A stretch of 19,999 bases of DNA from Methylococcaceae bacterium UBA7658 (lineage in GTDB: Bacteria; Pseudomonadota; Gammaproteobacteria; Methylococcales; Methylomonadaceae). The stretch lies in assembly GCA_002483425.1 (NCBI GenBank), contig DLHW01000014.1, forward strand, positions 159,823 to 179,821, read 5' to 3'. A model generated the notes under the pieces. That model was not told the origin of the DNA and ran no database searches. It was given only the letters and a program-made list of their open reading frames with translations. Positions 6,898 to 14,473 of the stretch are shown here, one piece after another. A program made the position numbers and the translations under genes. Numbering within the stretch: position 1 is the first letter of the stretch; every line of letters starts with the position of its first letter.

Positions 6898-8536
6898 AAA
6901 CTTGCTCTTTAAATGGGTCGATTCCAACGCGTTTTACCATGGCTAGGAAAGATTCTTCCTCAAGGCGTTGTTTGACATAGACATCAAGGATGGTTGTGAT
7001 AGCTTTGGTAACTTCGTTTTTGGCGACGGCAGGGCCAAGCCGTTCGCCGATAGCGGCTTCGTTGTCGGAAGATCCGCCCAGGGTGATTTGATACCATTCC
7101 GTGCCTTTTTTATCGACGCCTAGAATTCCAATATGACCGACGCTTTGGTGGGCGCAACCGTTCATACAGCCGGACATGTTGATTTTCAATTCACCGATGT
7201 CGTGGATGTAATCCATATCGTCCAGCGCTTGGTTGATTTCGCGGGCAACGCCGATGGAACCCGCGTTTGCCAACGAACAAAAATCCAGTCCCGGGCAGCA
7301 AATAATGTCGGTTACCATGCCGACGTTCGGCGTAGCCAGTTTTAATTCGGATAGTTTTTGCCAGAGTGAAAATAAATCGGCGTGTTTAACATCGGCAAAC
7401 ACTAGGTTTTGCCGGTGCGTGACCCGGATTTCCCCGAAATTATAGCTGTCTGCAAGATCGGCTACGGCATCGAGTTCCGCGTCCGTCATATCGCCGGGCG
7501 GTACATCGGGGGCTTTCAGCGATAAGAATACGGCGCGATACCCGGAAACTTTATGATCGGCGGTGTTGTATTTGAACCAAGTGGCGAATGCCGGATTATT
7601 TTGCAGATGTTGGGTGAAAGATTCGTCGCGGTCTGCGATTTCGTCGTAAGGAGGCGGAGTAAAAAATGCTTTAATTGTGTTAATCCGTTCCTCGGTCAGA
7701 ATGAGCGACTCTTTCGTTAGCCGCCATTCTTCTTCGACTTGCCGGGTGAATTCCTCCAAGCCGGTTTCTTTGATCAGGATCTTGATGCGGGCCTTATATT
7801 TATTGTCCCGGCGGCCATAAAGGTTATAAATCCGCAGGATAGCTTCCAAGTAAGAAAGTAGATATTTCTTTTCCAGAAAAGGGCGGATGACATGCCCGAT
7901 CATCGGCGTCCGCCCCAAACCACCGCCTGCCAAAATTCTGAAGCCGGTTTCTCCCGCTTCGTTCCTGACGATGTGGACGCCGATGTCGTGCAACTGGGTG
8001 GCCGCACGGTCGTTTATGGCGCCGCTGACGGCAATTTTGAATTTGCGCGGCAGGTAATCGAATTCCGGGTGCAGAGTCGTCCATTGCCGGATGATTTCGC
8101 AATAGGGGCGGGGATCTTCGATTTCATCCAAACATACACCGGCTAAATGGTCGCTGGTCGTGTTGCGCATACAGTTGCCGCTGGTTTGAATCGCATGCAT
8201 TTGAACGCTAGCCAATTCGGCAAGAATATCGGGCACTTCTTCCAATTTCGGCCAATTGAATTGGATGTTCTGCCGGGTGGTGAAGTGGCAATAGCCCTTG
8301 TCATACTTACGGGCAATATGCGCTAACTTTCTAAATTGCGTTGAATTCAACAAGCCGTAAGGCCCCGCAATCCTTAACATAGGAGCATGGGTTTGAATAT
8401 AAAGGCCATTTCTAAGGCGCAATGGCCGGAACTGGTCGGCGCTAAGTTCGCCTTTCAAAAACCGCTCGGTTTGCCGCCTGAATTGGGCGACCCGTTCGTC
8501 AACAAGTTTTTGGTCTATTTCGTTGTACTGATACAT
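6884..8536 (-). CDS. cysI: Assimilatory sulfite reductase, siroheme [4Fe-4S] hemoprotein (CysI-like)
   Basis: Reduces sulfite to sulfide with six electrons for cysteine synthesis. The 550-residue protein has the two tandem ferredoxin-like and siroheme half-domains. The cluster/siroheme cysteines are C414 and C420 (CPGLDFC) and C457 and C461 (CMNGC). R88 (TTRQN) and K165/K167 in YLPRKFKIAV match the anion-binding Arg and Lys-x-Lys of E. coli CysI. Plant-type nitrite reductases, as I recall, have Asn in place of the second lysine, so sulfite is favoured over nitrite. No CysJ flavoprotein lies nearby; electrons may come from ferredoxin or an unlinked partner. It is first in an operon with the overlapping DUF934 gene and has a good candidate promoter 45 bp upstream (8582-8610, minus). 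Assimilatory nitrite reductase remains a weaker alternative. Confidence 0.9.
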   Translation of the reverse strand: MYQYNEIDQKLVDERVAQFRRQTERFLKGELSADQFRPLRLRNGLYIQTHAPMLRIAGPYGLLNSTQFRKLAHIARKYDKGYCHFTTRQNIQFNWPKLEEVPDILAELASVQMHAIQTSGNCMRNTTSDHLAGVCLDEIEDPRPYCEIIRQWTTLHPEFDYLPRKFKIAVSGAINDRAATQLHDIGVHIVRNEAGETGFRILAGGGLGRTPMIGHVIRPFLEKKYLLSYLEAILRIYNLYGRRDNKYKARIKILIKETGLEEFTRQVEEEWRLTKESLILTEERINTIKAFFTPPPYDEIADRDESFTQHLQNNPAFATWFKYNTADHKVSGYRAVFLSLKAPDVPPGDMTDAELDAVADLADSYNFGEIRVTHRQNLVFADVKHADLFSLWQKLSELKLATPNVGMVTDIICCPGLDFCSLANAGSIGVAREINQALDDMDYIHDIGELKINMSGCMNGCAHQSVGHIGILGVDKKGTEWYQITLGGSSDNEAAIGERLGPAVAKNEVTKAITTILDVYVKQRLEEESFLAMVKRVGIDPFKEQVYANH

Positions 8537-8581
8537 AGTGAAGAATTTATACGGTCATCAGCCCTGCGGCAAATACGTTCA

Positions 8582-8610
8582 ATAATATACTGAGCGTCTT
8601 AAAATGACAA
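8582..8610 (-). promoter_or_regulatory. Candidate sigma-70 promoter for cysI-DUF934
   Basis: On the minus strand TTGTCA (8610-8605) and TATTAT (8587-8582) are separated by exactly 17 bp. Each box has 5 of 6 consensus bases. Predicted start is near 8575, leaving a leader of about 40 nt before the cysI ATG. The -35 box lies inside the left arm of the inverted repeat at 8602-8664, so a factor bound there would affect this promoter. Confidence 0.6.
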
Positions 8611-8664
8611 AAATTATTGGAAAATGTTACTATAAATAGTTTGAATTTTTAATTATTGTCATTT
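8602..8664. repeat. 14-nt inverted repeat with facing-outward -35-like boxes
   Basis: The left arm at 8602-8615 reads AAATGACAAAAATT. The right arm at 8651-8664, read on the other strand, is AAATGACAATAATT: 13 of 14 bases identical, arms 35 bp apart. Each arm contains TTGTCA pointing towards the gene on its own side (cysI to the left, nhaD to the right). This looks more like a pair of protein-binding sites in a divergent control region than a transcript hairpin, because the sequence between the arms is AT-rich and no U-run follows. A chance match in AT-rich DNA cannot be excluded. Confidence 0.55.
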
Positions 8665-8670
8665 CATTAT
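8641..8670 (+). promoter_or_regulatory. Weak candidate promoter for nhaD
   Basis: TTGAAT (8641-8646) and CATTAT (8665-8670) are 18 bp apart, each with 4 of 6 consensus bases. The start would fall near 8677, a very short leader, just upstream of the Shine-Dalgarno AGGGGA (8685-8690). The second box overlaps the end of the right arm of the inverted repeat (8651-8664) by no bases but abuts it. Other placements in this AT-rich gap are possible. Confidence 0.3.
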
Positions 8671-8692
8671 AACTAAGAGAAGATAGGGGATT

Positions 8693-10054
8693 GTGGTGCG
8701 ATATTTATTCGTGTTTTTAGTGGCGTTGCTGCTGCCTGAGTTGGTGATGGCGGCTGATTATGAAAATCTGGGCTTAACGGGAACCCAGCGGGGAATTTAC
8801 ACTGTGTTGATCTTCATCATTGCTTATGCCTTGGTGATGACCGAAGAGTTCACGCACTTAAGCAAATCAAAGCCGGTAATCCTGGCGGGCGGAATCATTT
8901 GGGCGCACGCAGCTATTCTCGCGCAAGAAGCAGGCGTTTCCACCGAAGATCTGCACAAGGCGTTTGAATACAATCTTAAAGAGTATGCCGAACTGATGCT
9001 GTTCTTGCTGGTGGCAATGACTTACATCAATGCAATGGCGGAACGCAACGTGTTCGAGGCATTGCGGTCGTATTTGGTAAGAAAGCAGTTCGGTTACCGT
9101 AAACTATTTTTGATTACGGGTGTTACTACCTTTTTCCTTTCGTCGGTTGCCGATAATTTGACTTCAGCGTTGTTGATCGGCGCAGTGGTGTCGGCAGTGG
9201 GTTCCGATAACGAAAAATTTCTTAGTATGGGTTTTGTTAATCTCGTAGTGGCTGCAAATGCTGGCGGTGCGTTCTGTCCGTTCGGCGACATTACCACCTT
9301 GATGGTGTGGCAGGCGGAATATGCGGAATTTTTCGACTTCTTTAAGCTATTCATTCCTTCGGCAGTCAACTACGGCGTACCCGCTGCAATCATGTATTTT
9401 GCCCTGCCTGATGAGCAGCCGAAAGTTACGAATGAAGCACCCGTCCAGTTAAAAAAGGGTGCAATTACCATTTGCGTTATGTTCCTAGCTACTATTGCCG
9501 CTGCGGTCAGTTTTAAGCAAATGCTGCATTTGCCGCCTTTCATGGGTATGATGGTCGGTTTATCCGTGCTAATGCTGTTCGGGTACTATCTGAAAGTAAA
9601 TATTACCGTTGAAGGCGAAAAACGTTTTTATTTATTCGACCATGTCCGCAATGCCGAATGGGATACCTTGCTATTTTTCTTTGGTGTGGTGTTTGCGGTC
9701 GGCGGTTTAGGTTATATCGGTTATTTGGAATTGATGTCCGCTGCTATGTATGACACGCTCGGCGCAACAACAGCTAATATACTGGTCGGTCTGATCTCCG
9801 CCGTTGTCGATAACATTCCAGTCATGTTTGCGGTTTTGAACATGAATTTGGACATGGATTTATATCAATGGCTACTGGTTACGTTAACCGCGGGTGTGGG
9901 TGGGTCGTTGTTGTCGGTCGGTTCGGCGGCAGGCGTAGCATTGATGGGGCAGTCGAATCATAAGTATACGTTCTTTAGTCACTTAAAATGGACGCCGGCG
10001 ATTGCCGCCGGTTACATCGGCAGTATCGTGGTCCATTACATGATTAATGCGTAA
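8693..10054 (+). CDS. nhaD: Na+/H+ antiporter, NhaD family
   Basis: Inner-membrane antiporter that expels Na+ (and Li+) in exchange for protons. It has 453 residues, beginning with a cleavable or first hydrophobic segment (about 1-20), then roughly 10-12 further membrane segments. Landmarks include GLTGTQRGIYTVLIFIIAYA, SSVADNLTSALLIGA (D154, N155), VVAANAGGAFCPFGDITT (N189, D199, T201, T202), VVDNIPVMFAVLN and GGSLLSVGSAAGVALMG. From memory, polar residues at the equivalent places are essential in Vibrio NhaD. The start is GTG; a second GTG at 8696 is equally possible and has better spacing to the AGGGGA at 8685-8690. It is divergent from cysI and appears monocistronic, followed by a modest hairpin at 10078-10106. 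The substrate could include other cations; family assignment is firm. Confidence 0.93.
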   Translation: MVRYLFVFLVALLLPELVMAADYENLGLTGTQRGIYTVLIFIIAYALVMTEEFTHLSKSKPVILAGGIIWAHAAILAQEAGVSTEDLHKAFEYNLKEYAELMLFLLVAMTYINAMAERNVFEALRSYLVRKQFGYRKLFLITGVTTFFLSSVADNLTSALLIGAVVSAVGSDNEKFLSMGFVNLVVAANAGGAFCPFGDITTLMVWQAEYAEFFDFFKLFIPSAVNYGVPAAIMYFALPDEQPKVTNEAPVQLKKGAITICVMFLATIAAAVSFKQMLHLPPFMGMMVGLSVLMLFGYYLKVNITVEGEKRFYLFDHVRNAEWDTLLFFFGVVFAVGGLGYIGYLELMSAAMYDTLGATTANILVGLISAVVDNIPVMFAVLNMNLDMDLYQWLLVTLTAGVGGSLLSVGSAAGVALMGQSNHKYTFFSHLKWTPAIAAGYIGSIVVHYMINA

Positions 10055-10077
10055 TAAACTTTAAGTGTGTGCAATAA

Positions 10078-10106
10078 AACGAGAGTAAATTCAGTTCGCT
10101 CTCGTT
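10078..10106 (+). terminator. Hairpin after nhaD, possible weak terminator
   Basis: Perfect 8-bp arms AACGAGAG (10078-10085) and CTCTCGTT (10099-10106) enclose 13 nt and lie 24 bp after the nhaD stop. Only AAATTT follows, not a proper T-run, so intrinsic termination would be weak. The position between nhaD and the next gene supports some role in separating transcripts or stabilising the nhaD 3' end. Confidence 0.45.
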
Positions 10107-10206
10107 AAATTTCTGTCGAATCGATCACGCTGTATTTCGGAAAAAGTATACTCAGTGCATGTAGACAGATAAGATCCCTTTTGCGTTTTTCAATCTTAGA
10201 GCTGAG

Positions 10207-11439
10207 ATGGCGGAAAGACTAGGTATTAAAGAGGCCTTTTTAAACCGGCGTATGCTAATTTGCATCTTTACGGGCTTTAGTTCGGGATTGCCGCTTTACA
10301 TATTGATAACCTTGTTGCCGGCATGGTTGCGTAGCGAAGGCGCCGATTTGAAGTCGATCGGTTTGTTTGCACTAATCCAATTGCCGTTTACGTGGAAATT
10401 TTTGTGGGCACCGCTTTTTGACCGCTATATTCCGCCTATGGGAAGGCGTCGCGGCTGGTTATTGATTACTCAAATCGCCTTATTGCTGACTATTCCGGTG
10501 TTGGGTTATCTTCAGCCGCAATACGACCTGTGGGGAGTTGCGTGGTTAGCGATTACCGTCGCTTTCTTTAGCGCGTCGCAAGATATTGTTTTGGATGCGT
10601 ACCGGCGCGAATTATTACCCGATCATGAATTGGGGCTCGGCAATGTTGTTCATGTTAATGCGTATAAGATTGCTGGATTAGTGCCAGGGGCATTGTCGTT
10701 AGTGCTTGCGGACCGTTTGCCGTGGAATGCGGTGTATTTTATTACCGCATTATTCATGTTGCCCGGTATTATTATGACACTGTTGGTCGCAGAACCTCGG
10801 CTTCAAGGCGCGCCTAAAACTTTAAAAGCGGCTGTTGTCGAGCCCTTTGAGGAATTCCGGAGTCGTGGCTTACAGTCTGGATTGCTCATTTTAGCGTTTA
10901 TTTTTTTCTATAAGCTAGGCGATAGCATGGCAACCGCTTTGGCTACGCCGTTCTATCTGGACCTGGGATTCAGCAAGACCGAGATTGGTTTGGTTGCCAA
11001 GAATGCGGGCTTATGGCCTAGCGTGATCGGCGGTTTATTGGGCGGCGTGTGGATGATAAAGCTCGGTATTAATCGCTCATTATGGGTGTTTGGCGTTATT
11101 CAAATGGGTGCAATCTTAGGATTTGCCTGGCTAGCTCAAGCCGGACACAGTCTAGTTTGGCTTGCCGTGGTGATCGGTTTTGAGGCGTTGGGCGTCGGTT
11201 TAGGTACTGCCGCGTTTGTCGCTTTTATAGCGCGGGCAACCCATCCTCTGTATACCGCAACGCAATTCGCCCTATTTACCAGTCTGGCGGCCGTGCCGCG
11301 GACATTTGCTAATGCTGCGACGGGTTTTTTAGCGGAGGCGTTAGGATGGAAAAGCTTCTTTTTGCTTTGTTTTTGCTTGGCCGTTCCAGGTATGATGCTG
11401 TTGATAAAAGTTGCGCCTTGGCAGGCGGATGAAGCGTGA
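10207..11439 (+). CDS. ampG: AmpG-family muropeptide permease (MFS)
   Basis: Proton-driven inner-membrane importer of GlcNAc-anhydroMurNAc peptides for peptidoglycan recycling. The 410 residues form about 12 membrane segments. The N-terminal half has the AmpG hallmarks SSGLPLYILITLLPAWLR, DLKSIGLFALIQLPF, WKFLWAPLFDRYIPP followed by GRRRGWLL (the loop 2-3 motif), and FFSASQDIVLDAYRREL. E. coli AmpG has about 490 residues with two extra helices; this shorter 12-helix form is common outside enterics. Shine-Dalgarno is poor (GAG a few bases upstream). A TATACT at 10147-10152 could be a -10 but lacks a convincing -35. Nearby PBP1a also serves peptidoglycan metabolism, though on the other strand. 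Transport of muropeptides is inferred from family; other AmpG-like MFS members have unknown substrates. Confidence 0.85.
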   Translation: MAERLGIKEAFLNRRMLICIFTGFSSGLPLYILITLLPAWLRSEGADLKSIGLFALIQLPFTWKFLWAPLFDRYIPPMGRRRGWLLITQIALLLTIPVLGYLQPQYDLWGVAWLAITVAFFSASQDIVLDAYRRELLPDHELGLGNVVHVNAYKIAGLVPGALSLVLADRLPWNAVYFITALFMLPGIIMTLLVAEPRLQGAPKTLKAAVVEPFEEFRSRGLQSGLLILAFIFFYKLGDSMATALATPFYLDLGFSKTEIGLVAKNAGLWPSVIGGLLGGVWMIKLGINRSLWVFGVIQMGAILGFAWLAQAGHSLVWLAVVIGFEALGVGLGTAAFVAFIARATHPLYTATQFALFTSLAAVPRTFANAATGFLAEALGWKSFFLLCFCLAVPGMMLLIKVAPWQADEA

Positions 11440-11473
11440 ATTGAGGGTATTGCCGCTAATATTCATTGTGGTC

Positions 11474-11502
11474 TTGCGGTTAATGCCCAAAAATCGTATC
11501 AT
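11474..11502 (+). promoter_or_regulatory. Possible promoter upstream of rpmE
   Basis: TTGCGG (11474-11479) and TATCAT (11497-11502) are separated by 17 bp; the -10 has 5 of 6 consensus bases, the -35 three. This would give an AT-rich leader of about 45 nt before the rpmE ATG. That leader lacks an obvious Shine-Dalgarno, which would suit translational control, but this is inference. Confidence 0.35.
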
Positions 11503-11553
11503 AATCTGTTAAATTTTAATGATAGATAAATTTTTTAATACCGGCGATAGCTT

Positions 11554-11754
11554 ATGAAACCAGAGATTCATCCACAATATAAACAAATCAATGTTACTTG
11601 CGGTTGCGGTAATTCGTTCACTACAGGTTCAGTTCTTACGAAAGATTTACAGATAGAAGTCTGTTCGGCATGTCATCCTTTCTATACCGGCAAACAACGT
11701 GTGGTAGATACTGCGGGCCGGGTCGATAAATTCCTTAAAAAATACGGCAAATAA
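11554..11754 (+). CDS. rpmE: 50S ribosomal protein L31, zinc-binding type
   Basis: Small large-subunit protein that bridges the 50S and 30S subunits. It has 66 residues with the L31 start MKPEIHPQY and four cysteines in a zinc arrangement: C16-x-C18 (CGC) and C37-x2-C40 (CSAC). It is therefore the zinc-containing (C+) form rather than the cysteine-free paralogue that replaces it under zinc starvation. The HPFYTGKQRVVDTAGRVDKF stretch is the conserved C-terminal half. It starts 114 bp after ampG, with a separate candidate promoter, and converges on the PBP1a gene. No clear Shine-Dalgarno is present before the ATG, and no classic U-tract terminator follows the stop. Confidence 0.97.
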   Translation: MKPEIHPQYKQINVTCGCGNSFTTGSVLTKDLQIEVCSACHPFYTGKQRVVDTAGRVDKFLKKYGK

Positions 11755-11780
11755 TAATAGGCTTTTAAATAAATCGCCAT

Positions 11781-11892
11781 TTTCCTGCTCAGGAAAGCCT
11801 GTTTAGGTCCGCTGTTGCCGTGTTTGTTCGGCAATGCTAAAAAATTACCGAAAGTCCACTAGGGCGCTATTTCAAGCTTAATAATTTAAGTT
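11781..11892. other. Convergent rpmE/PBP1a gap with three hairpins but no U-tract
   Basis: The 138-bp gap between the two stops contains a palindrome TTTCCTG-CT-CAGGAAA (11781-11796), a stem TTGCCG/CGGCAA (11815-11820, 11829-11834) with an 8-nt loop, and CTTAA-TAAT-TTAAG (11877-11890), which can be enclosed by outer arms GCGCT and AGCGC reaching into the end of the PBP1a gene. None is followed by a T-run in the sense needed for intrinsic termination of either gene. They may protect 3' ends or cooperate with Rho. Confidence 0.4.
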
Positions 11893-14217
11893 TTAAAACA
11901 GCGCTTCTATGGGTTTCTCTTTTATGGCTTTTTCTTGTTTCAGTTGCTTTGCGGTTTCCGTTGCAGCCTTTTTGTTAGAGGCGGTTTTGGTTGCAGGAAT
12001 GGGCGCTAATTTCTTTAGCGTGACTCCCTTTTGAATGTATTCGGCTCCCTTTTTATAAACATCGTTGGGCGCTTTAAAGGCGGCGACTGGTGTGTTTTTT
12101 AAGGCTGTACGCATATATTTTATCCACATAGGTAAGGCAGCAACGCCGCCTGTCTCGTAATGACCTAGCGGTTTAAAATTATCAAAGCCAACCCAGGCGG
12201 AAGCAACTTGGGTTGGTGTAAACCCATTAAACCAAGCGTCGCGCTGGTCGTTAGTTGTTCCGGTTTTGCCTGCGATGTCGCTTCTGCCTAATGCGCGGGC
12301 ATCGGTAGCAGTGCCCATTTTTATGACATCTCGCATCATGGAGTTCATAATGAAATTAATTCCCGGAGAAATGATTCTCGGTGCTAGGTTTTTTTCGGAC
12401 TCTTGAGTTTTGCTGCAATTTGAACACGCTATTTTAGGGTTTGTTTGAAAGATAATTTGCCCTTCATGGTTTTCAATGCGTTCGATAAAGTATGGGTCGA
12501 TAAGGAAGCCGCCGTTCGCAAAAACCGAATACATTCTTGACATCTGTAATGGCGAGGCGTAGCCGCTACCTAAGGCAAGGGAAAGTCCGGGCGGCAATTG
12601 TTCTTTATTGAAGCCAAAGCGTACGCCGGTAGCAACTCCTTTGGCAATCCCGACGCCTTTTAATAATTGAATCGCTACAATATTTCTTGAATAAGTGAGG
12701 GCTTTTCTAACACTGGTAGGGCCATAAAACTTTTTGGTTGAGTTCTCCGGTTTCCACATGCGGCCCATGCTGGGATCGAATACCGATATTGGCGCGTCGT
12801 TTATCATGCTTGCGGCCGTATAACCGTCTTCGAGAGCGGCTGTGTAAATGACGGGTTTAAAGCCCGAGCCGGGTTGTCTTTTTGCTTGGGTCGCCCGGTT
12901 AAATTTATTTAATTTAAAATCGAAGCCGCCGGCAAGAGATAAAATTGCCCCGTCAGTGGGATTTAAAGACACAAACGCACCTTCGACCTCAGGAATTTGG
13001 GTTAGCAGCCAGTCGCCCTTTTTTGATTGTCTGACGCGTATCGGGCTGTCCGGTTTAATGTATTTTCTTGCCTTGACGCCTCCCCATTTCGCTTTATCCC
13101 AAGAAATCTCTATTGGAACGCCGGTATAAAGCTTTGCTTTGATTGCTTTATTATTAAGGCTTTCAACCGTGGCGGCTAGCGTGTCGCCGATTACCGGATA
13201 GTTTTTGTCAAACCCGCTCTTGTTGGCGTTTTCTTGAGCCGCAGGCCGAAAGCCGTGACGTTCGTCATAGGTGTGTAAAGCCTCCCAAAGCGCTTGTTCG
13301 GCAGCGTTTTGCAAGACAGGATCGACCGTGGTGTATACTTTAAGTCCCGTGGTATAAGCTTCTTCTCCATACTTATCATGTATGTATTGTCTTGCCATTT
13401 CAGCGACAAAAGGCGCGGAAATGTCGGAATAATTGTATTGGAGTTTAGCTGTCGAAGGCTGCTGTGCGGCAGTTAGATATTCCTCCTGGCCGATATAGTA
13501 GAGTTCGAACATTCTTTGCAGAACATAGTTACGGCGTTCGATAGCTCGGGTTTCATCGGTAATAGGGTTATAGGATGAAGGCGCTTTCGGCAAGCCAGCG
13601 ATCATCGCCTGTTCGGCTAATGTTAATTCGTCAAGCGCTTTGCCGTAATAAGTCTGGGCTGCAGCTACTACGCCGTAGGCGCTGTGGCCCATGTAAATTT
13701 GATTGAGGTAGAGTTCAAGAATTTTTTCTTTGGAATATTCTTGCTCAATTTTTAATGCAAGAATAATTTCTTTCAATTTGCGAGTGAATGTTTTTTCGCT
13801 CGACAGCAGAAAGTTCCGGGTAACTTGCATCGTGATGGTGCTGCCGCCTTGTTTTTTCTTGCCGGTCAAGATTAACTGGAAGCCAGCGCGAACTAATCCT
13901 TTGAAATCGATGCCGGGATGCTCGAAAAAGCTATCGTCCTCGGAAGCTAAAAAAGCATTAATGAGTCGATCCGGAACGTCTTCGATTTTTACCGGGATGC
14001 GTTTATTACCACCGAATTGAGCGATGAGTTGATTGTCTTTGCTAAAAACACTGAGAGGAACTTCGTAACGGACATTGTGTAAGGTTCGAATGTCGGGTAA
14101 ATCCGAAGCGATCCGATTGTACATGATGTAACTAGCGACAGTTACGCTTATCAATAGCGCAAGAAAGAAAATTGCAAACCATTTCAGAATGCCGCCGTGT
14201 TGCGTTGTTATCGACAC
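11893..14217 (-). CDS. mrcA: Penicillin-binding protein 1A, bifunctional peptidoglycan synthase
   Basis: Polymerises lipid II and cross-links stem peptides in the periplasm, anchored by one helix (about residues 12-32). It has 774 residues. The GT51 transglycosylase (about 55-225) shows catalytic E93 in FLASEDDSFFEHPGIDF, GGSTITMQVTRNF and the ILELYLNQIYMGHSAYGV stretch. An OB-like insert (about 340-410) marks the 1A class. The transpeptidase domain has S451-G-F-K454 (active serine), S510-R-N512 and K651-T-G-T654. The region between the last two motifs holds a CSNC pair (598-601), and the Lys/Ala-rich tail ends in EALF, both recalling E. coli PBP1A. The start codon is GTG behind AGGA. It is divergent from pilM, as in Pseudomonas (where it is called ponA). 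Confidence 0.96.
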   Translation of the reverse strand: MSITTQHGGILKWFAIFFLALLISVTVASYIMYNRIASDLPDIRTLHNVRYEVPLSVFSKDNQLIAQFGGNKRIPVKIEDVPDRLINAFLASEDDSFFEHPGIDFKGLVRAGFQLILTGKKKQGGSTITMQVTRNFLLSSEKTFTRKLKEIILALKIEQEYSKEKILELYLNQIYMGHSAYGVVAAAQTYYGKALDELTLAEQAMIAGLPKAPSSYNPITDETRAIERRNYVLQRMFELYYIGQEEYLTAAQQPSTAKLQYNYSDISAPFVAEMARQYIHDKYGEEAYTTGLKVYTTVDPVLQNAAEQALWEALHTYDERHGFRPAAQENANKSGFDKNYPVIGDTLAATVESLNNKAIKAKLYTGVPIEISWDKAKWGGVKARKYIKPDSPIRVRQSKKGDWLLTQIPEVEGAFVSLNPTDGAILSLAGGFDFKLNKFNRATQAKRQPGSGFKPVIYTAALEDGYTAASMINDAPISVFDPSMGRMWKPENSTKKFYGPTSVRKALTYSRNIVAIQLLKGVGIAKGVATGVRFGFNKEQLPPGLSLALGSGYASPLQMSRMYSVFANGGFLIDPYFIERIENHEGQIIFQTNPKIACSNCSKTQESEKNLAPRIISPGINFIMNSMMRDVIKMGTATDARALGRSDIAGKTGTTNDQRDAWFNGFTPTQVASAWVGFDNFKPLGHYETGGVAALPMWIKYMRTALKNTPVAAFKAPNDVYKKGAEYIQKGVTLKKLAPIPATKTASNKKAATETAKQLKQEKAIKEKPIEALF

Positions 14218-14473
14218 AAATTATCCTGGTCAAGTATTTACCGGTTCCAAAAAATGAAAACGGTTTGGTAATGTAGTATCGTTCCGATGAACTATTAAAT
14301 TCAGGATACTGAGTATAGAGTAACGAAATAAACAAATAAATTGAATATTTTTTAGCATTAAAATTTAAAAGACTACTATACTTTTGCGAATGAATATTTC
14401 GATTGCTTTGATGATATTATGCTAACAATCTAATGCGGGATATAACATTAATGACAAACAATAAGGGTTTTTC
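14218..14473. promoter_or_regulatory. Divergent intergenic region between PBP1a gene and pilM
   Basis: A 256-bp AT-rich gap. On the plus strand TATACT (14377-14382) and TATTAT (14415-14420) are possible -10 boxes for pilM, but neither has a good -35 at 16-18 bp. On the minus strand TATACT (14317-14312) could serve the PBP1a gene, again without a strong -35. AAGGG at 14463-14467 is a well-placed Shine-Dalgarno for pilM. I find no sigma-54 type GG-N10-GC element, no convincing operator and no small gene. Confidence 0.3.

Noticed and set aside
11484..11513. Nine-codon ORF (MPKNRIIIC) upstream of rpmE
   Set aside because: It overlaps the likely promoter and lacks a ribosome-binding site; no evidence of a leader peptide.
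11815..11834. TTGCCG/CGGCAA hairpin as the rpmE terminator
   Set aside because: It is followed by A-rich, not T-rich, sequence on the plus strand, so it does not fit an intrinsic terminator for rpmE.
12415..12426. CSNC cysteine pair between the SRN and KTG motifs of PBP1a as a possible new metal site
   Set aside because: From memory E. coli PBP1A has a CxxC in the same interval, so it appears to be a family trait rather than a novelty.
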